From JARBUG01 sp035628915 (GTDB taxonomy: Bacteria > Bacillota > Sulfobacillia > Symbiobacteriales > Symbiobacteriaceae), in assembly GCA_035628915.1 (NCBI GenBank), contig DASPIW010000020.1:1-39749 (forward strand): DNA of 39,749 nucleotides, given 5' to 3'. The notes below the pieces were generated by a model. The model did no database searches, was not told the origin of the DNA, and worked only from the letters and a program-made list of their open reading frames with translations. Position numbers and translations under genes: made by a program. Below are positions 1 to 7,619 of this stretch, in pieces (within the stretch, counting starts at the first letter, position 1; every line of letters begins with the position of its first letter).

Positions 1-10
1 TGAAACGGCC

Positions 11-937
11 GTGCAAGCGATCACGATAGGGACCGCCGAAGGGATCGAAGACATCCGCCAGCGTCTGGATGACGAGTTTCGGTTTCTCCAGGAAGAGGGC
101 GTCAATATTCGCATCGGCCAATCGAACCGTGGGAGCTTCACCTTTCTCGACTGTTGCGTAGACAGCGACCCGGGCACCCCAAATCAGGCAGGCAATTTAC
201 TGCGCCACTATGTGGCCAGCGCGCTGTCCGATGTCATTGTGGAGAGATGGGAGCAGGATCTGATCCGCCGTACGATTAACGGCACCTACTACTATTTCTC
301 ACGCGATGAGCAGGAGCTGATCGCCCGGTATACGGGCAAGAATCTGGCCGGCGGTCTCGCGCCGGCAGAAAACAACCAACTGTATAAGGTAAATCGCAAG
401 GCACAGATCCTGCACCGGCTGCGCGATTACCTGGAGAGCGCCGACGAGTTGGTGGTCGAAGGCTTCGTCACCTTCCGGCTCCGCGACTACATCGAGGAAG
501 TGGAAGATGCGGTCGACCGGGCCGTCGACGATTTCCTGATGGAGCGGGAGTACCGGGAATTCGTCCGGCTGCTGAAGTACTTTGTGGAAGTACAGGAGCC
601 CCGCATGGACAACGTGCATGTGCTGATTCGGCCCGAGGGCTCGTTCAAGCTGGTCGATGACCAGGGCTGCGCGATCAAGAGCGAGTATCTTGAGGAGTTC
701 GTGGTGGAGATGGTGGAGAGCGAAGTCAACTACGAGGACCTGTTGATCTCCGCCCTGATTACCCTGGCGCCGCGAGCCGTCACCGTGCATGCCGACATGT
801 CCGTGGAGCGGGACGAGTCGATCGAGACCATCAAGGGCGTCTTCGGAGAGCGCGTGCGGATGTGCTACGGCTGCGAAACCTGCACCGTGCCGCTCGCGCT
901 GCCCGGCGACACCAGCCAGGCGACCCTGGGGCACTGA
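11..937 (+). CDS. ytxC: YtxC-like sporulation protein, possibly 5'-truncated by the window edge
   Basis: The protein of about 308 residues is soluble, acidic and rich in charged helices, with no signal peptide or membrane segment. It resembles the YtxC family of putative sporulation proteins (usually 280-300 residues) in size and general character. In Bacillus ytxC lies just upstream of thrS, and thrS is about 3.4 kb downstream here, so synteny supports the call. The biochemical role of YtxC is not established. The GTG at 11 is the first visible start, but the frame stays open to the window edge, so a few N-terminal residues may be missing. A strong intrinsic terminator follows directly, so this is probably the last gene of its transcript. 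I saw no catalytic motif; the name rests on overall resemblance and context. Confidence 0.7.
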   Translation: MQAITIGTAEGIEDIRQRLDDEFRFLQEEGVNIRIGQSNRGSFTFLDCCVDSDPGTPNQAGNLLRHYVASALSDVIVERWEQDLIRRTINGTYYYFSRDEQELIARYTGKNLAGGLAPAENNQLYKVNRKAQILHRLRDYLESADELVVEGFVTFRLRDYIEEVEDAVDRAVDDFLMEREYREFVRLLKYFVEVQEPRMDNVHVLIRPEGSFKLVDDQGCAIKSEYLEEFVVEMVESEVNYEDLLISALITLAPRAVTVHADMSVERDESIETIKGVFGERVRMCYGCETCTVPLALPGDTSQATLGH

Positions 938-956
938 GATCCGCCCGCACCTGCAA

Positions 957-988
957 GGGAGCGTAGACAAGTCTACGCCCCCTTTTTC
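957..988 (+). terminator. Intrinsic terminator after ytxC
   Basis: Perfect stem GCGTAGAC / GTCTACGC (961-968 with 971-978), extended by G-C pairs outside and followed by TTTTT at 983-987. It lies 20 bases after the ytxC stop and separates it from the GGDEF/EAL gene. Confidence 0.9.
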
Positions 989-1089
989 TATGTCTTGTGA
1001 TTTCAAGAGCAGGGATTATAGGGAGTAGCAGCGAAAAAAGACAAAAATACGCTATTTCGCATATGGACAATTCCCAAATGGGGAGAACG

Positions 1090-3441
1090 GTGATCGTCGT
1101 GACAGCCACGAAGATGCCCGGCAATCGGACTCCGCTCCCGGACTGGGGTACGGCAGGACTCATCGGAGTTGCTGCCTATTTTCTTCTGCATGTGGCTGCC
1201 GGACTGCTTGAGCGGGGCGGGTTGATCACCCTCGGATGGCTGCGGGAGGTCGGACTCATTCCCGTTCCGGCCGTTGTGACCGTGCTCGCATGGCGCAACG
1301 GGGGCCTGGGTACCGTAGCGGGGCGCGAGCGCCGGGGCTGGCGCCTGCTGGCCGCCGCCTTCGGCATTTACTGCGCGGCGAAGCTGCTGGGGTTCCTTTC
1401 CGATTTCTTTGCGCTGCCATCGCCCACGCCGTCGCCCGCCATGGTTTTGTATCTGGTGCACCACCCGTTCCTGCTCGGGGCCATCCTATCTCTGTTGCGC
1501 CGCCCGTCCGGGTTCCGGGAGTGGGCGGTGGTCGCCATGGACGCCATGACCGTCGCGGTCGGCGGCTGGATGCTCCTGCAGAACTTCTTTGCCCTCCACG
1601 GCAGCACGGTCAGCCCCGGTGCCCCGCCCGACACGTTGACGCTCGTCTACGCGGCGGGCGACCTGCTGCTTCTATTCGGGTTCATCGCGGCGACGCTGCA
1701 GGCCTGGCCCGGCCGGTTAGCCCGGACCGGGCGCTGGATTGCCGCGGGACTGCTCACCACCCTCATGGGCGATCTGGCGTACAGCCTGCTGCAGACCCAT
1801 GGGCAGTACCGGGCGGGCGCCTGGCCCGACACGCTGTGGATCGCGGCCCAGGCCATGATCGCCATGGGCGCCCGGGGCGCCTGGCTGGTCGAGACGGGCC
1901 TGCAGGCACCCCCGGCTGAGAAGGCGGTGCGGCCCTGGTACGGCCAATTGCTGCCGTACGGCGCCCTCATGGTGGCATTCGGGGCGCTGCTCTCCGCAGG
2001 CATTCTGGACGCCGCCGGCCTCAGCATGGTCGCGGGGGTGCTGGTGGTGACCGTCACGGTGATCTCCCGGCAGGCGGCCGTCCTGTGGGAGAACAGCCGC
2101 CTGCTGGCCACCGGGGCGGCGCTGACCGAGCGGCTGGCCCACCAGGCCTACCATGACGCCCTCACGGGCCTGGCCAACCGGACGCTCTTCTATGAACGTC
2201 TCAAGTCCGCCCTGGTCAACCACCGGCGGACGGGCAGCCCGCTGGGCGTCCTCTTTTTGGATCTGGATGGCTTCAAGACGGTTAACGACAGCCTTGGCCA
2301 CCAGGCCGGCGACCGGCTGATCATGGCCGTGGCCGGCCGGCTGCTCCGGGTCACCGGCAGCGGCACCACGGTTGCCCGGCTCGGCGGCGATGAATTTGCC
2401 GTGCTGGTGGAGGGGGCGGGCGACCGGGAGGCAGCCGCTGCGGCAGATGCCCTCCAGCGGGTGCTTCAGCAGCCGGTGGCGGTGGACGGGCGCGAGGTCT
2501 TTGTCGAGGCCAGCATTGGGGTGGCGGTCAGCCCGCAGGGGGAGGAGACCGCCGATGAACTCCTGCGCAACGCAGACGTGGCGATGTACGCCGCCAAGGG
2601 CCGGGGCAAAGGCCGGATTTCGCTCTACCATCCGCAGATGCACCAGCGGGCCGTACACCGGCTCGATATGGAGGCCGACCTGCGCTGGGCGCTGGACGGC
2701 AAGGAGTTTGTGCTGCACTATCAGCCGATTGTCGACCTGCGGACGGGCACGGTGACGGGCGTAGAGGCGCTGGTCCGGTGGCAGCACCCGCGCTGCGGTC
2801 TGCTGGCGCCCGACACGTTCATTCCCCTGGCCGAGGAGACCGGTTTGATTGTGCCCCTGGGCCTGTTCGTGCTGCAGGAGGCCTGCCGCCAGGCCGTACA
2901 GTGGCGGGAAGCCGGCCGGGGCGGACCGGTCAAAATGGCGGTGAACGTCTCTCCACGGCAGCTGCTGGACCCCACGTTCGTCAGGGACGTAGCCCGGGTT
3001 CTCCGGCAGTGCCGGCTGGAGCCGTCAGCGCTGATCCTCGAAATCACCGAAAGCGTATTTGTCGATGGGGCAGACGCGGCGCTCCGGACGCTGGCGGCGC
3101 TGCGGCGCCTCGGTGTGCTGATCGCCATCGACGACTTTGGCACGGGATACTCTTCCCTCGGATATCTCCGTCGGTTTCCCGCCGATATTCTGAAGATCGA
3201 CCGGTCGTTTGTGGAGCAATTGGGCAACGATGCGAAAGACGCCGCTGTGGTGCAGGCCATTGCCGACCTCTCCGCTACGCTGGGGCTGGAGACGGTCGCC
3301 GAGGGGGTGGAGCAGGATAAGCAGGCGGCGGTGCTGCGCAAGCTCCAGTGCGGGCGCGCACAGGGCTTCCTGTTCGGGCGCCCGGCACCCGCCGAACAGA
3401 TCAGCCGGATCCTGCAGGGTCAGCCGAGCGGCCCGAACTGA
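1090..3441 (+). CDS. Membrane-bound GGDEF-EAL cyclic-di-GMP protein
   Basis: About 783 residues. The N-terminal third (about residues 10-330) holds roughly eight hydrophobic segments and looks like a membrane sensor region; I do not recognise a named sensor family. A GGDEF domain follows with an intact GGDEF signature at about residues 432-436, then an EAL domain with EAL at about 559-561, the ITES segment and the DDFGTGYSS loop at about 681. Known family roles are diguanylate cyclase (GGDEF) and c-di-GMP phosphodiesterase (EAL). Both motifs look intact, so it could be bifunctional, but which activity dominates cannot be read. The frame is open from 997; I chose GTG 1090 because GGAG lies just upstream (GTG 1099 is the alternative). 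It stands between two unrelated housekeeping genes. Confidence 0.9.
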   Translation: MIVVTATKMPGNRTPLPDWGTAGLIGVAAYFLLHVAAGLLERGGLITLGWLREVGLIPVPAVVTVLAWRNGGLGTVAGRERRGWRLLAAAFGIYCAAKLLGFLSDFFALPSPTPSPAMVLYLVHHPFLLGAILSLLRRPSGFREWAVVAMDAMTVAVGGWMLLQNFFALHGSTVSPGAPPDTLTLVYAAGDLLLLFGFIAATLQAWPGRLARTGRWIAAGLLTTLMGDLAYSLLQTHGQYRAGAWPDTLWIAAQAMIAMGARGAWLVETGLQAPPAEKAVRPWYGQLLPYGALMVAFGALLSAGILDAAGLSMVAGVLVVTVTVISRQAAVLWENSRLLATGAALTERLAHQAYHDALTGLANRTLFYERLKSALVNHRRTGSPLGVLFLDLDGFKTVNDSLGHQAGDRLIMAVAGRLLRVTGSGTTVARLGGDEFAVLVEGAGDREAAAAADALQRVLQQPVAVDGREVFVEASIGVAVSPQGEETADELLRNADVAMYAAKGRGKGRISLYHPQMHQRAVHRLDMEADLRWALDGKEFVLHYQPIVDLRTGTVTGVEALVRWQHPRCGLLAPDTFIPLAEETGLIVPLGLFVLQEACRQAVQWREAGRGGPVKMAVNVSPRQLLDPTFVRDVARVLRQCRLEPSALILEITESVFVDGADAALRTLAALRRLGVLIAIDDFGTGYSSLGYLRRFPADILKIDRSFVEQLGNDAKDAAVVQAIADLSATLGLETVAEGVEQDKQAAVLRKLQCGRAQGFLFGRPAPAEQISRILQGQPSGPN

Positions 3442-3527
3442 TTGCGCTTTGCACGGCGCTTCCGTACAACCCGCCCGTATAGTAAAATACTGTGTAAGGG
3501 ACCCGCGCCGAAAGGAGCTCGATCGTT

Positions 3528-3992
3528 ATGACCGAACCCAATACCTATGAGCGCAACCACCTGCAGGGCCTGCACTGGCAGTGCTTCGGCTGTGGCGAGG
3601 AGAACCGGCTGGGCCTGCGGCTCAACGTCCGGCTGGTCGGCGACCGCACGGAAGCCGAGTTCATGCCCATCGCAGAGTTTCAGGGCGCCCCAGGCGTGGC
3701 CCACGCCGGCGTGGTGGCCGCCGCGCTTGACGAAGTGATGAGCCAGTTGATTTACGCACAGCTCCAGCTAGCCGTCACCCGCAAGCTCGAAGTTACATAC
3801 CGCCGGCCCCTGCGCGTCGGACAAACCTACTACTTCTCGGCCTGGATCGTCAAGCAGAACTCCCGCATTATCGCCGCCCGGGCCGAAGCCCGCGACAGCG
3901 AAGGCAACCAGGTTGCCTGGTCGCGGGGCGTCTACGCACCGCTGGATCAGGAACGGGTGGCCAAATTCCTCGACAAAGAAGCAGGCAAGTAG
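3528..3992 (+). CDS. PaaI-type hotdog-fold thioesterase
   Basis: A 154-residue protein with the pattern of the 4HBT/PaaI thioesterase superfamily: a HAGVVAAALDEVM helix (about residues 64-76) corresponding to the usual HGG...D active-site segment, and a following beta strand pattern ending near MVRPL-like KLEVTYRRPLRVG. Members hydrolyse acyl-CoA thioesters; the substrate here is unknown. Length is typical. The ATG at 3528 follows AAAGGAG with good spacing. A short Cys-rich stretch (CFGCGEEN, about residues 18-25) near the N-terminus recalls the FGCG motif common in this subgroup. The gene ends immediately before the thrS promoter and leader and is probably a separate transcript. Confidence 0.85.
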   Translation: MTEPNTYERNHLQGLHWQCFGCGEENRLGLRLNVRLVGDRTEAEFMPIAEFQGAPGVAHAGVVAAALDEVMSQLIYAQLQLAVTRKLEVTYRRPLRVGQTYYFSAWIVKQNSRIIAARAEARDSEGNQVAWSRGVYAPLDQERVAKFLDKEAGK

Positions 3993-3995
3993 AAC

Positions 3996-4025
3996 TTGAC
4001 ATGCATGGCTGCATGGTGGTACATT
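3996..4025 (+). promoter_or_regulatory. Sigma-A-type promoter of thrS
   Basis: TTGACA at 3996-4001 and TACATT at 4020-4025 with an 18-base spacer, starting 4 bases after the thioesterase stop codon and immediately upstream of the T-box. Confidence 0.75.
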
Positions 4026-4029
4026 AGCT

Positions 4030-4296
4030 CAAAGATCATCGGCAATGACGGGGACAACACCGCCGGCAAACTCTCCAGAGAGAAAGCGCCACCGGGTGCA
4101 AGCGCTTTCGAGCCAAGGCCAGCGGGAAACCACCCCACAGCCGTCTTCCGAAACGGGTCAGCGAGCCCGATAAGGGAGAAGGGGGCGCCCTATATCGCGC
4201 ATACGAGCCGGGGTGCTGCCATGCCCCCGGGAAGTAGGGTGGAAACGCGGGAGCATTGCCTCTCGTCCCTTGTGGGACGAGGGGCTTTTTGTTTTT
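4030..4296 (+). promoter_or_regulatory. Threonyl T-box leader of thrS
   Basis: A T-box riboswitch that senses uncharged tRNA and lets transcription read through. Visible parts are the AGAGAG and GGTG elements of distal stem I (about 4076-4098), a specifier loop with ACC (Thr) at 4129-4131 in the context GAA-ACC-A, and the T-box core AGGGTGGAAACGCG at about 4235-4249. The NCCA-pairing bulge reads TGGA rather than the commoner TGGT, which predicts a tRNA-Thr with U as discriminator base. A terminator ends the leader. Identity of the amino acid is confirmed by the thrS gene behind it. Confidence 0.92.
4258..4296 (+). terminator. T-box attenuator terminator of thrS
   Basis: GC-rich stem GCCTCTCGTCCC / GGGACGAGGGGC with loop TTGT, followed by TTTTT and a further T-run. 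It is the expected competitor of the antiterminator formed by the T-box core just upstream. Confidence 0.9.
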
Positions 4297-4336
4297 CAAC
4301 CAGGCTGTTGAGTGATAAGGAAAGGGGATCGTGAAG

Positions 4337-6289
4337 ATGTCCGTCGTGAAAGTTTCACTGCCTGATGGATCCGTTCGTGAGTACGAGCAGGGGATCTCCG
4401 TGGCCGATGCGGTCGCGCAGATCGGCAAGGGCCTCGCGAAAGCGGCTCTCGCTGCCAGGATCGACGGCAACGTAGTCGACCTGGGCGCCAAGCTGGAGCA
4501 TGACTGTGCCCTGCAGGTGCTCACTTTCAAGGACGAAGACGGCCGCGAGGTCTTCCGCCATACCAGCACGCACATTATGGCCCAGGCGATCAAGCGGCTC
4601 TTCCCGGATGCGAAGCTGACGGTCGGCCCGGCACTGAAGGACTCTTTCTATTACGATATCGACATGCCCCGGCCGTTTACGCCGGACGACCTGGTCGATA
4701 TCGAAAAAGAGATGCAGCGCATCATCGACGCCGACTATCCGATCGTCCGGTCGGAAGTGAGCCGGGAGTACGCCAAGGACTTCTATGAAAAGAAGAACGA
4801 GGAGTACAAGATCCTCCTGGTAGACAAGGTGCCCGAAGGCGAAAACATTTCGATGTACACGCAGGGCGAGTGGACGGACCTCTGCGCCGGCCCCCACGTG
4901 CCGTCGACGGGGCGGATCAAGGCGTTCAAGCTGCTCTCGATCGCCGGCGCCTACTGGGAAGGCAACCAGGCCAACAAGATGCTGCAGCGGGTCTACGGCA
5001 CGTCTTTCGAGTCGAAGCAGGAGCTTGAGCAGTACCTGTTCCAGCTCGAAGAAGCCAAGCGCCGCGACCACCGCAAGATCGGCCCCGAGCTGGGCCTCTT
5101 CCGGTTTGAAGACGTGGCCCCGGGCTTCGCCTTCTGGCTCGACAAGGGCTACAAGGTCTACCGGGAGCTGGAGAATTGGAGCCGCGGCCTGCAGGCTGCC
5201 CTGGGCTACCAGGAAGTCCGCACGCCGTGGATCTTCTCGTCGAAGCTGTACGAGGAGTCCGGCCACTGGTACCACTACCGGGAGAACATGTTTACGATCC
5301 GCTCGGAAGATCAGGACTTTGCCACCAAGCCGATGAACTGCCCCGGCCACTGCGTGGTCTTCCGCAGCGAACTGCGCTCCTACCGCGACCTGCCGATCAA
5401 AATGGCCGAGTACGGCCCGCTCTCCCGATATGAGTCCTCCGGCACGCTGCATGGCCTCATGCGGGTGCGGGGCCTGCACCAGGACGATGCTCACCTGTTC
5501 GTTCGCCAGGATCAGATCGAGGAGATGATCCGGGAGGTCATCGGCCTGGTTGACGCCATCTACCAGCCGCTGGGCCTGCCGTACGAGATCAAGCTCTCCA
5601 CGCGGCCCGAGGATTTCATGGGCGAGATCGAACTATGGAATCAGGCCGAGGCATCGCTGGCCCAGGCCCTGGATGGAATGGGCCGGGTCTACAAACTGAA
5701 CCCCGGCGACGGCGCCTTCTACGGCCCGAAGCTCGACTTTGACGTGGTAGATGCCCTGGGCCGCAAGTGGCAGTGCGCCACGGTGCAGCTCGACTTCCAG
5801 CTGCCGATCAAGTTCGGCCTGACGTATGTCGGCGAGGACGGCAAGGAGCACCGGCCGGTGATGATTCACCGGGCGATCATGGGCTCGCTGGAACGGTTCA
5901 TCGGCATTTTGACGGAGCATTTCGCCGGCGTCTTCCCGGCCTGGCTGGCGCCTGTGCAGGCGAAGGTCCTGCCCATTACGGACCGGCATTTCGAGTACGC
6001 TTCGGCGGTGGTCGCCAAGCTGAAGGCCGCCGGCCTGCGGGTGGAGATCGATGAGCGCAACGAGAAGATCGGCAAGAAGATCCGGGAGGCGGAGCTGGCC
6101 CGGGTGCCGTTCATCCTCGTCTGCGGCGACAAGGAAGCCGAGGCCGGGGCCGTGGCCGTCCGCCGGCGTGGGCAGATCGACCTGGGGCCGATGGCTTTTG
6201 AGTCCTTCGTGGAACTGGCTTCTGGTGAGATTCGGGATAAGGTGATCGACGAGGCCGCGCGCAAGGCGGCTTCGGGTAAGAAAGAGTAG
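4337..6289 (+). CDS. thrS: Threonine--tRNA ligase
   Basis: About 650 residues, the usual full length. Domains in order are the TGS domain (about 1-62), the editing domain with HTSTH (HxxxH) and the later CAGPH segment, the class II catalytic core, and the C-terminal anticodon-binding domain (about 545-640). The zinc ligands are visible as Cys335 (in MNCPGH), His386 (in QDDAH) and His511 (in MIHRA), matching the classical ThrRS positions almost exactly. It charges tRNA-Thr in the cytoplasm. ATG 4337 is 9 bases after AAAGGGG; GTG 4331 in the same frame is an alternative. Expression is controlled by the upstream Thr T-box. Confidence 0.97.
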   Translation: MSVVKVSLPDGSVREYEQGISVADAVAQIGKGLAKAALAARIDGNVVDLGAKLEHDCALQVLTFKDEDGREVFRHTSTHIMAQAIKRLFPDAKLTVGPALKDSFYYDIDMPRPFTPDDLVDIEKEMQRIIDADYPIVRSEVSREYAKDFYEKKNEEYKILLVDKVPEGENISMYTQGEWTDLCAGPHVPSTGRIKAFKLLSIAGAYWEGNQANKMLQRVYGTSFESKQELEQYLFQLEEAKRRDHRKIGPELGLFRFEDVAPGFAFWLDKGYKVYRELENWSRGLQAALGYQEVRTPWIFSSKLYEESGHWYHYRENMFTIRSEDQDFATKPMNCPGHCVVFRSELRSYRDLPIKMAEYGPLSRYESSGTLHGLMRVRGLHQDDAHLFVRQDQIEEMIREVIGLVDAIYQPLGLPYEIKLSTRPEDFMGEIELWNQAEASLAQALDGMGRVYKLNPGDGAFYGPKLDFDVVDALGRKWQCATVQLDFQLPIKFGLTYVGEDGKEHRPVMIHRAIMGSLERFIGILTEHFAGVFPAWLAPVQAKVLPITDRHFEYASAVVAKLKAAGLRVEIDERNEKIGKKIREAELARVPFILVCGDKEAEAGAVAVRRRGQIDLGPMAFESFVELASGEIRDKVIDEAARKAASGKKE

Positions 6290-6295
6290 CGCTAG

Positions 6296-6330
6296 GAAGC
6301 CGGGCTGCTTTAGCTCAGCAGTCCGGCTTC
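6296..6330 (+). terminator. Hairpin after thrS, probable weak terminator
   Basis: Stem GAAGCCGG-CTGCT / AGCAG-CCGGCTTC with single-base bulges and loop TTAGCTC, 6 bases after the thrS stop. Only a short CTTTC follows, so termination may be weak or factor-assisted. Confidence 0.5.
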
Positions 6331-6360
6331 AGCTTTCAAATCGGGCGATACAGGAATTTG

Positions 6361-6396
6361 CCACGGAGGACACGGAAAACACGGAATTCCACGGAA
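6361..6396 (+). repeat. Periodic CACGGA intergenic repeat
   Basis: Four CACGGA hexamers at 6362, 6371, 6380 and 6390, spaced 9, 9 and 10 bases, in the otherwise gene-free gap between thrS and thrC. Similar CACAGAG/CACGGA-type periodic tracts are scattered in intergenic DNA of many environmental bacteria; their function is unknown to me. Confidence 0.6.
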
Positions 6397-6458
6397 ACGA
6401 AACGGCTATGTCCCCTTCCCACTGACCCCAATTCAACAGCTTAGGCAGGTGTTGTCCC

Positions 6459-7619
6459 ATGGCAGCTTGGAAAGGTCTCATCCATAAATACCGTCATTTT
6501 CTTCCGGTGAGCGACCGGACTCCCGTCATCACTTTGCAGGAGGGCAACACTCCGCTGATTCCTTGCCCGCGACTGGGCGAGGAGCTTGGGATTGACCTCT
6601 ATATCAAATACGAGGGTCTCAATCCGACCGGCTCCTTTAAGGACCGGGGCATGACCATGGCCATGTCCAAAGCGATGGAGGCCGGCGCCAAGGCGGTCAT
6701 CTGCGCCTCGACCGGCAATACCAGTGCATCGGCGGCGGCCTACGCCGCCCGGGCGGGGCTGCCCTGCTTCGTGGTGATTCCCGACGGCGCCGTGGCCATG
6801 GGCAAGCTGGCCCAAGCGCTCATGTACGGCGCCAAGACCATCCAGATCGAAGGCAACTTCGACGACGGCCTGCGCATGGTGCGCGAGCTGACCGCCGCCC
6901 ACCCCGAAATCGCCCTGGTCAACTCCGTCAACCCATACCGGCTGCAGGGGCAGAAGACCGGCGCCTTTGAAGTCGTCGACGCCCTCGGCGCCCACCCGGA
7001 CTTCCTGGCCATTCCCGTCGGCAACGCCGGCAATGTGACGGCCTACTGGATGGGCTTCAAGGAATACGTCGAAGCCGGCGTGGGGGCCGTGGAGCATCAG
7101 TTCGGCGGCGGCCAGGCCCCCGGCCCCCGCATGCTCGGCTTCCAGGCCAGCGGGGCGGCGCCGCTCGTCCATGGCGGCGAAGTGGACGATCCCCATACCG
7201 TGGGCACGGCGATTAAAATCGGACGCCCCGCCACACGGCAGGGCGCCATCAATGCGATTAAAGAATCCGGCGGCGCCTTCTGGTCCGTCACCGACGAGGA
7301 GATGCTTGGGGCCTACCGGCGCATCGCCGCTGCCGAAGGCATCTTCGCGGAGCCGGCCTCCTGCGCATCGCTGGCCGGCCTCATGAAACTGAGCCGGCTG
7401 GGCTACTTCGAGGGCGACGTGGCCGACGGCCGCATCGACGGCATTGCGGCGCCGGCGCCCAAGCACCGGCCCTTCACCGGGTACAAGCGGCGCCCCCGGG
7501 TGGTCGCCGTCCTGACGGGCAATGGTTTGAAGGATCCGGATACGGCGATTCGGGTCTCCGAGGCGCCGCAGAAGATGCCCGCCGATTTGGCGAAGCTGGA
7601 AGCGGTTGTCCTAGGCTGA
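6459..7619 (+). CDS. thrC: Threonine synthase
   Basis: A 386-residue fold-type II PLP enzyme that converts O-phosphohomoserine to threonine. The PLP-binding lysine is Lys61 in NPTGSFKDRG, and STGNTSAS (about residues 87-94) forms the phosphate-binding loop. The C-terminal part matches the short bacterial threonine synthase type but carries an extra stretch around residues 205-235 (rich in Gly and Ala), making it longer than the common 350-residue form. ATG 6459 is preceded only by a weak AGGCAGGTG site. The stop overlaps the end of the minus-strand permease by 9 bases, without a visible terminator. The thrB gene that supplies its substrate lies 2.2 kb downstream on the same strand. Confidence 0.93.
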   Translation: MAAWKGLIHKYRHFLPVSDRTPVITLQEGNTPLIPCPRLGEELGIDLYIKYEGLNPTGSFKDRGMTMAMSKAMEAGAKAVICASTGNTSASAAAYAARAGLPCFVVIPDGAVAMGKLAQALMYGAKTIQIEGNFDDGLRMVRELTAAHPEIALVNSVNPYRLQGQKTGAFEVVDALGAHPDFLAIPVGNAGNVTAYWMGFKEYVEAGVGAVEHQFGGGQAPGPRMLGFQASGAAPLVHGGEVDDPHTVGTAIKIGRPATRQGAINAIKESGGAFWSVTDEEMLGAYRRIAAAEGIFAEPASCASLAGLMKLSRLGYFEGDVADGRIDGIAAPAPKHRPFTGYKRRPRVVAVLTGNGLKDPDTAIRVSEAPQKMPADLAKLEAVVLG

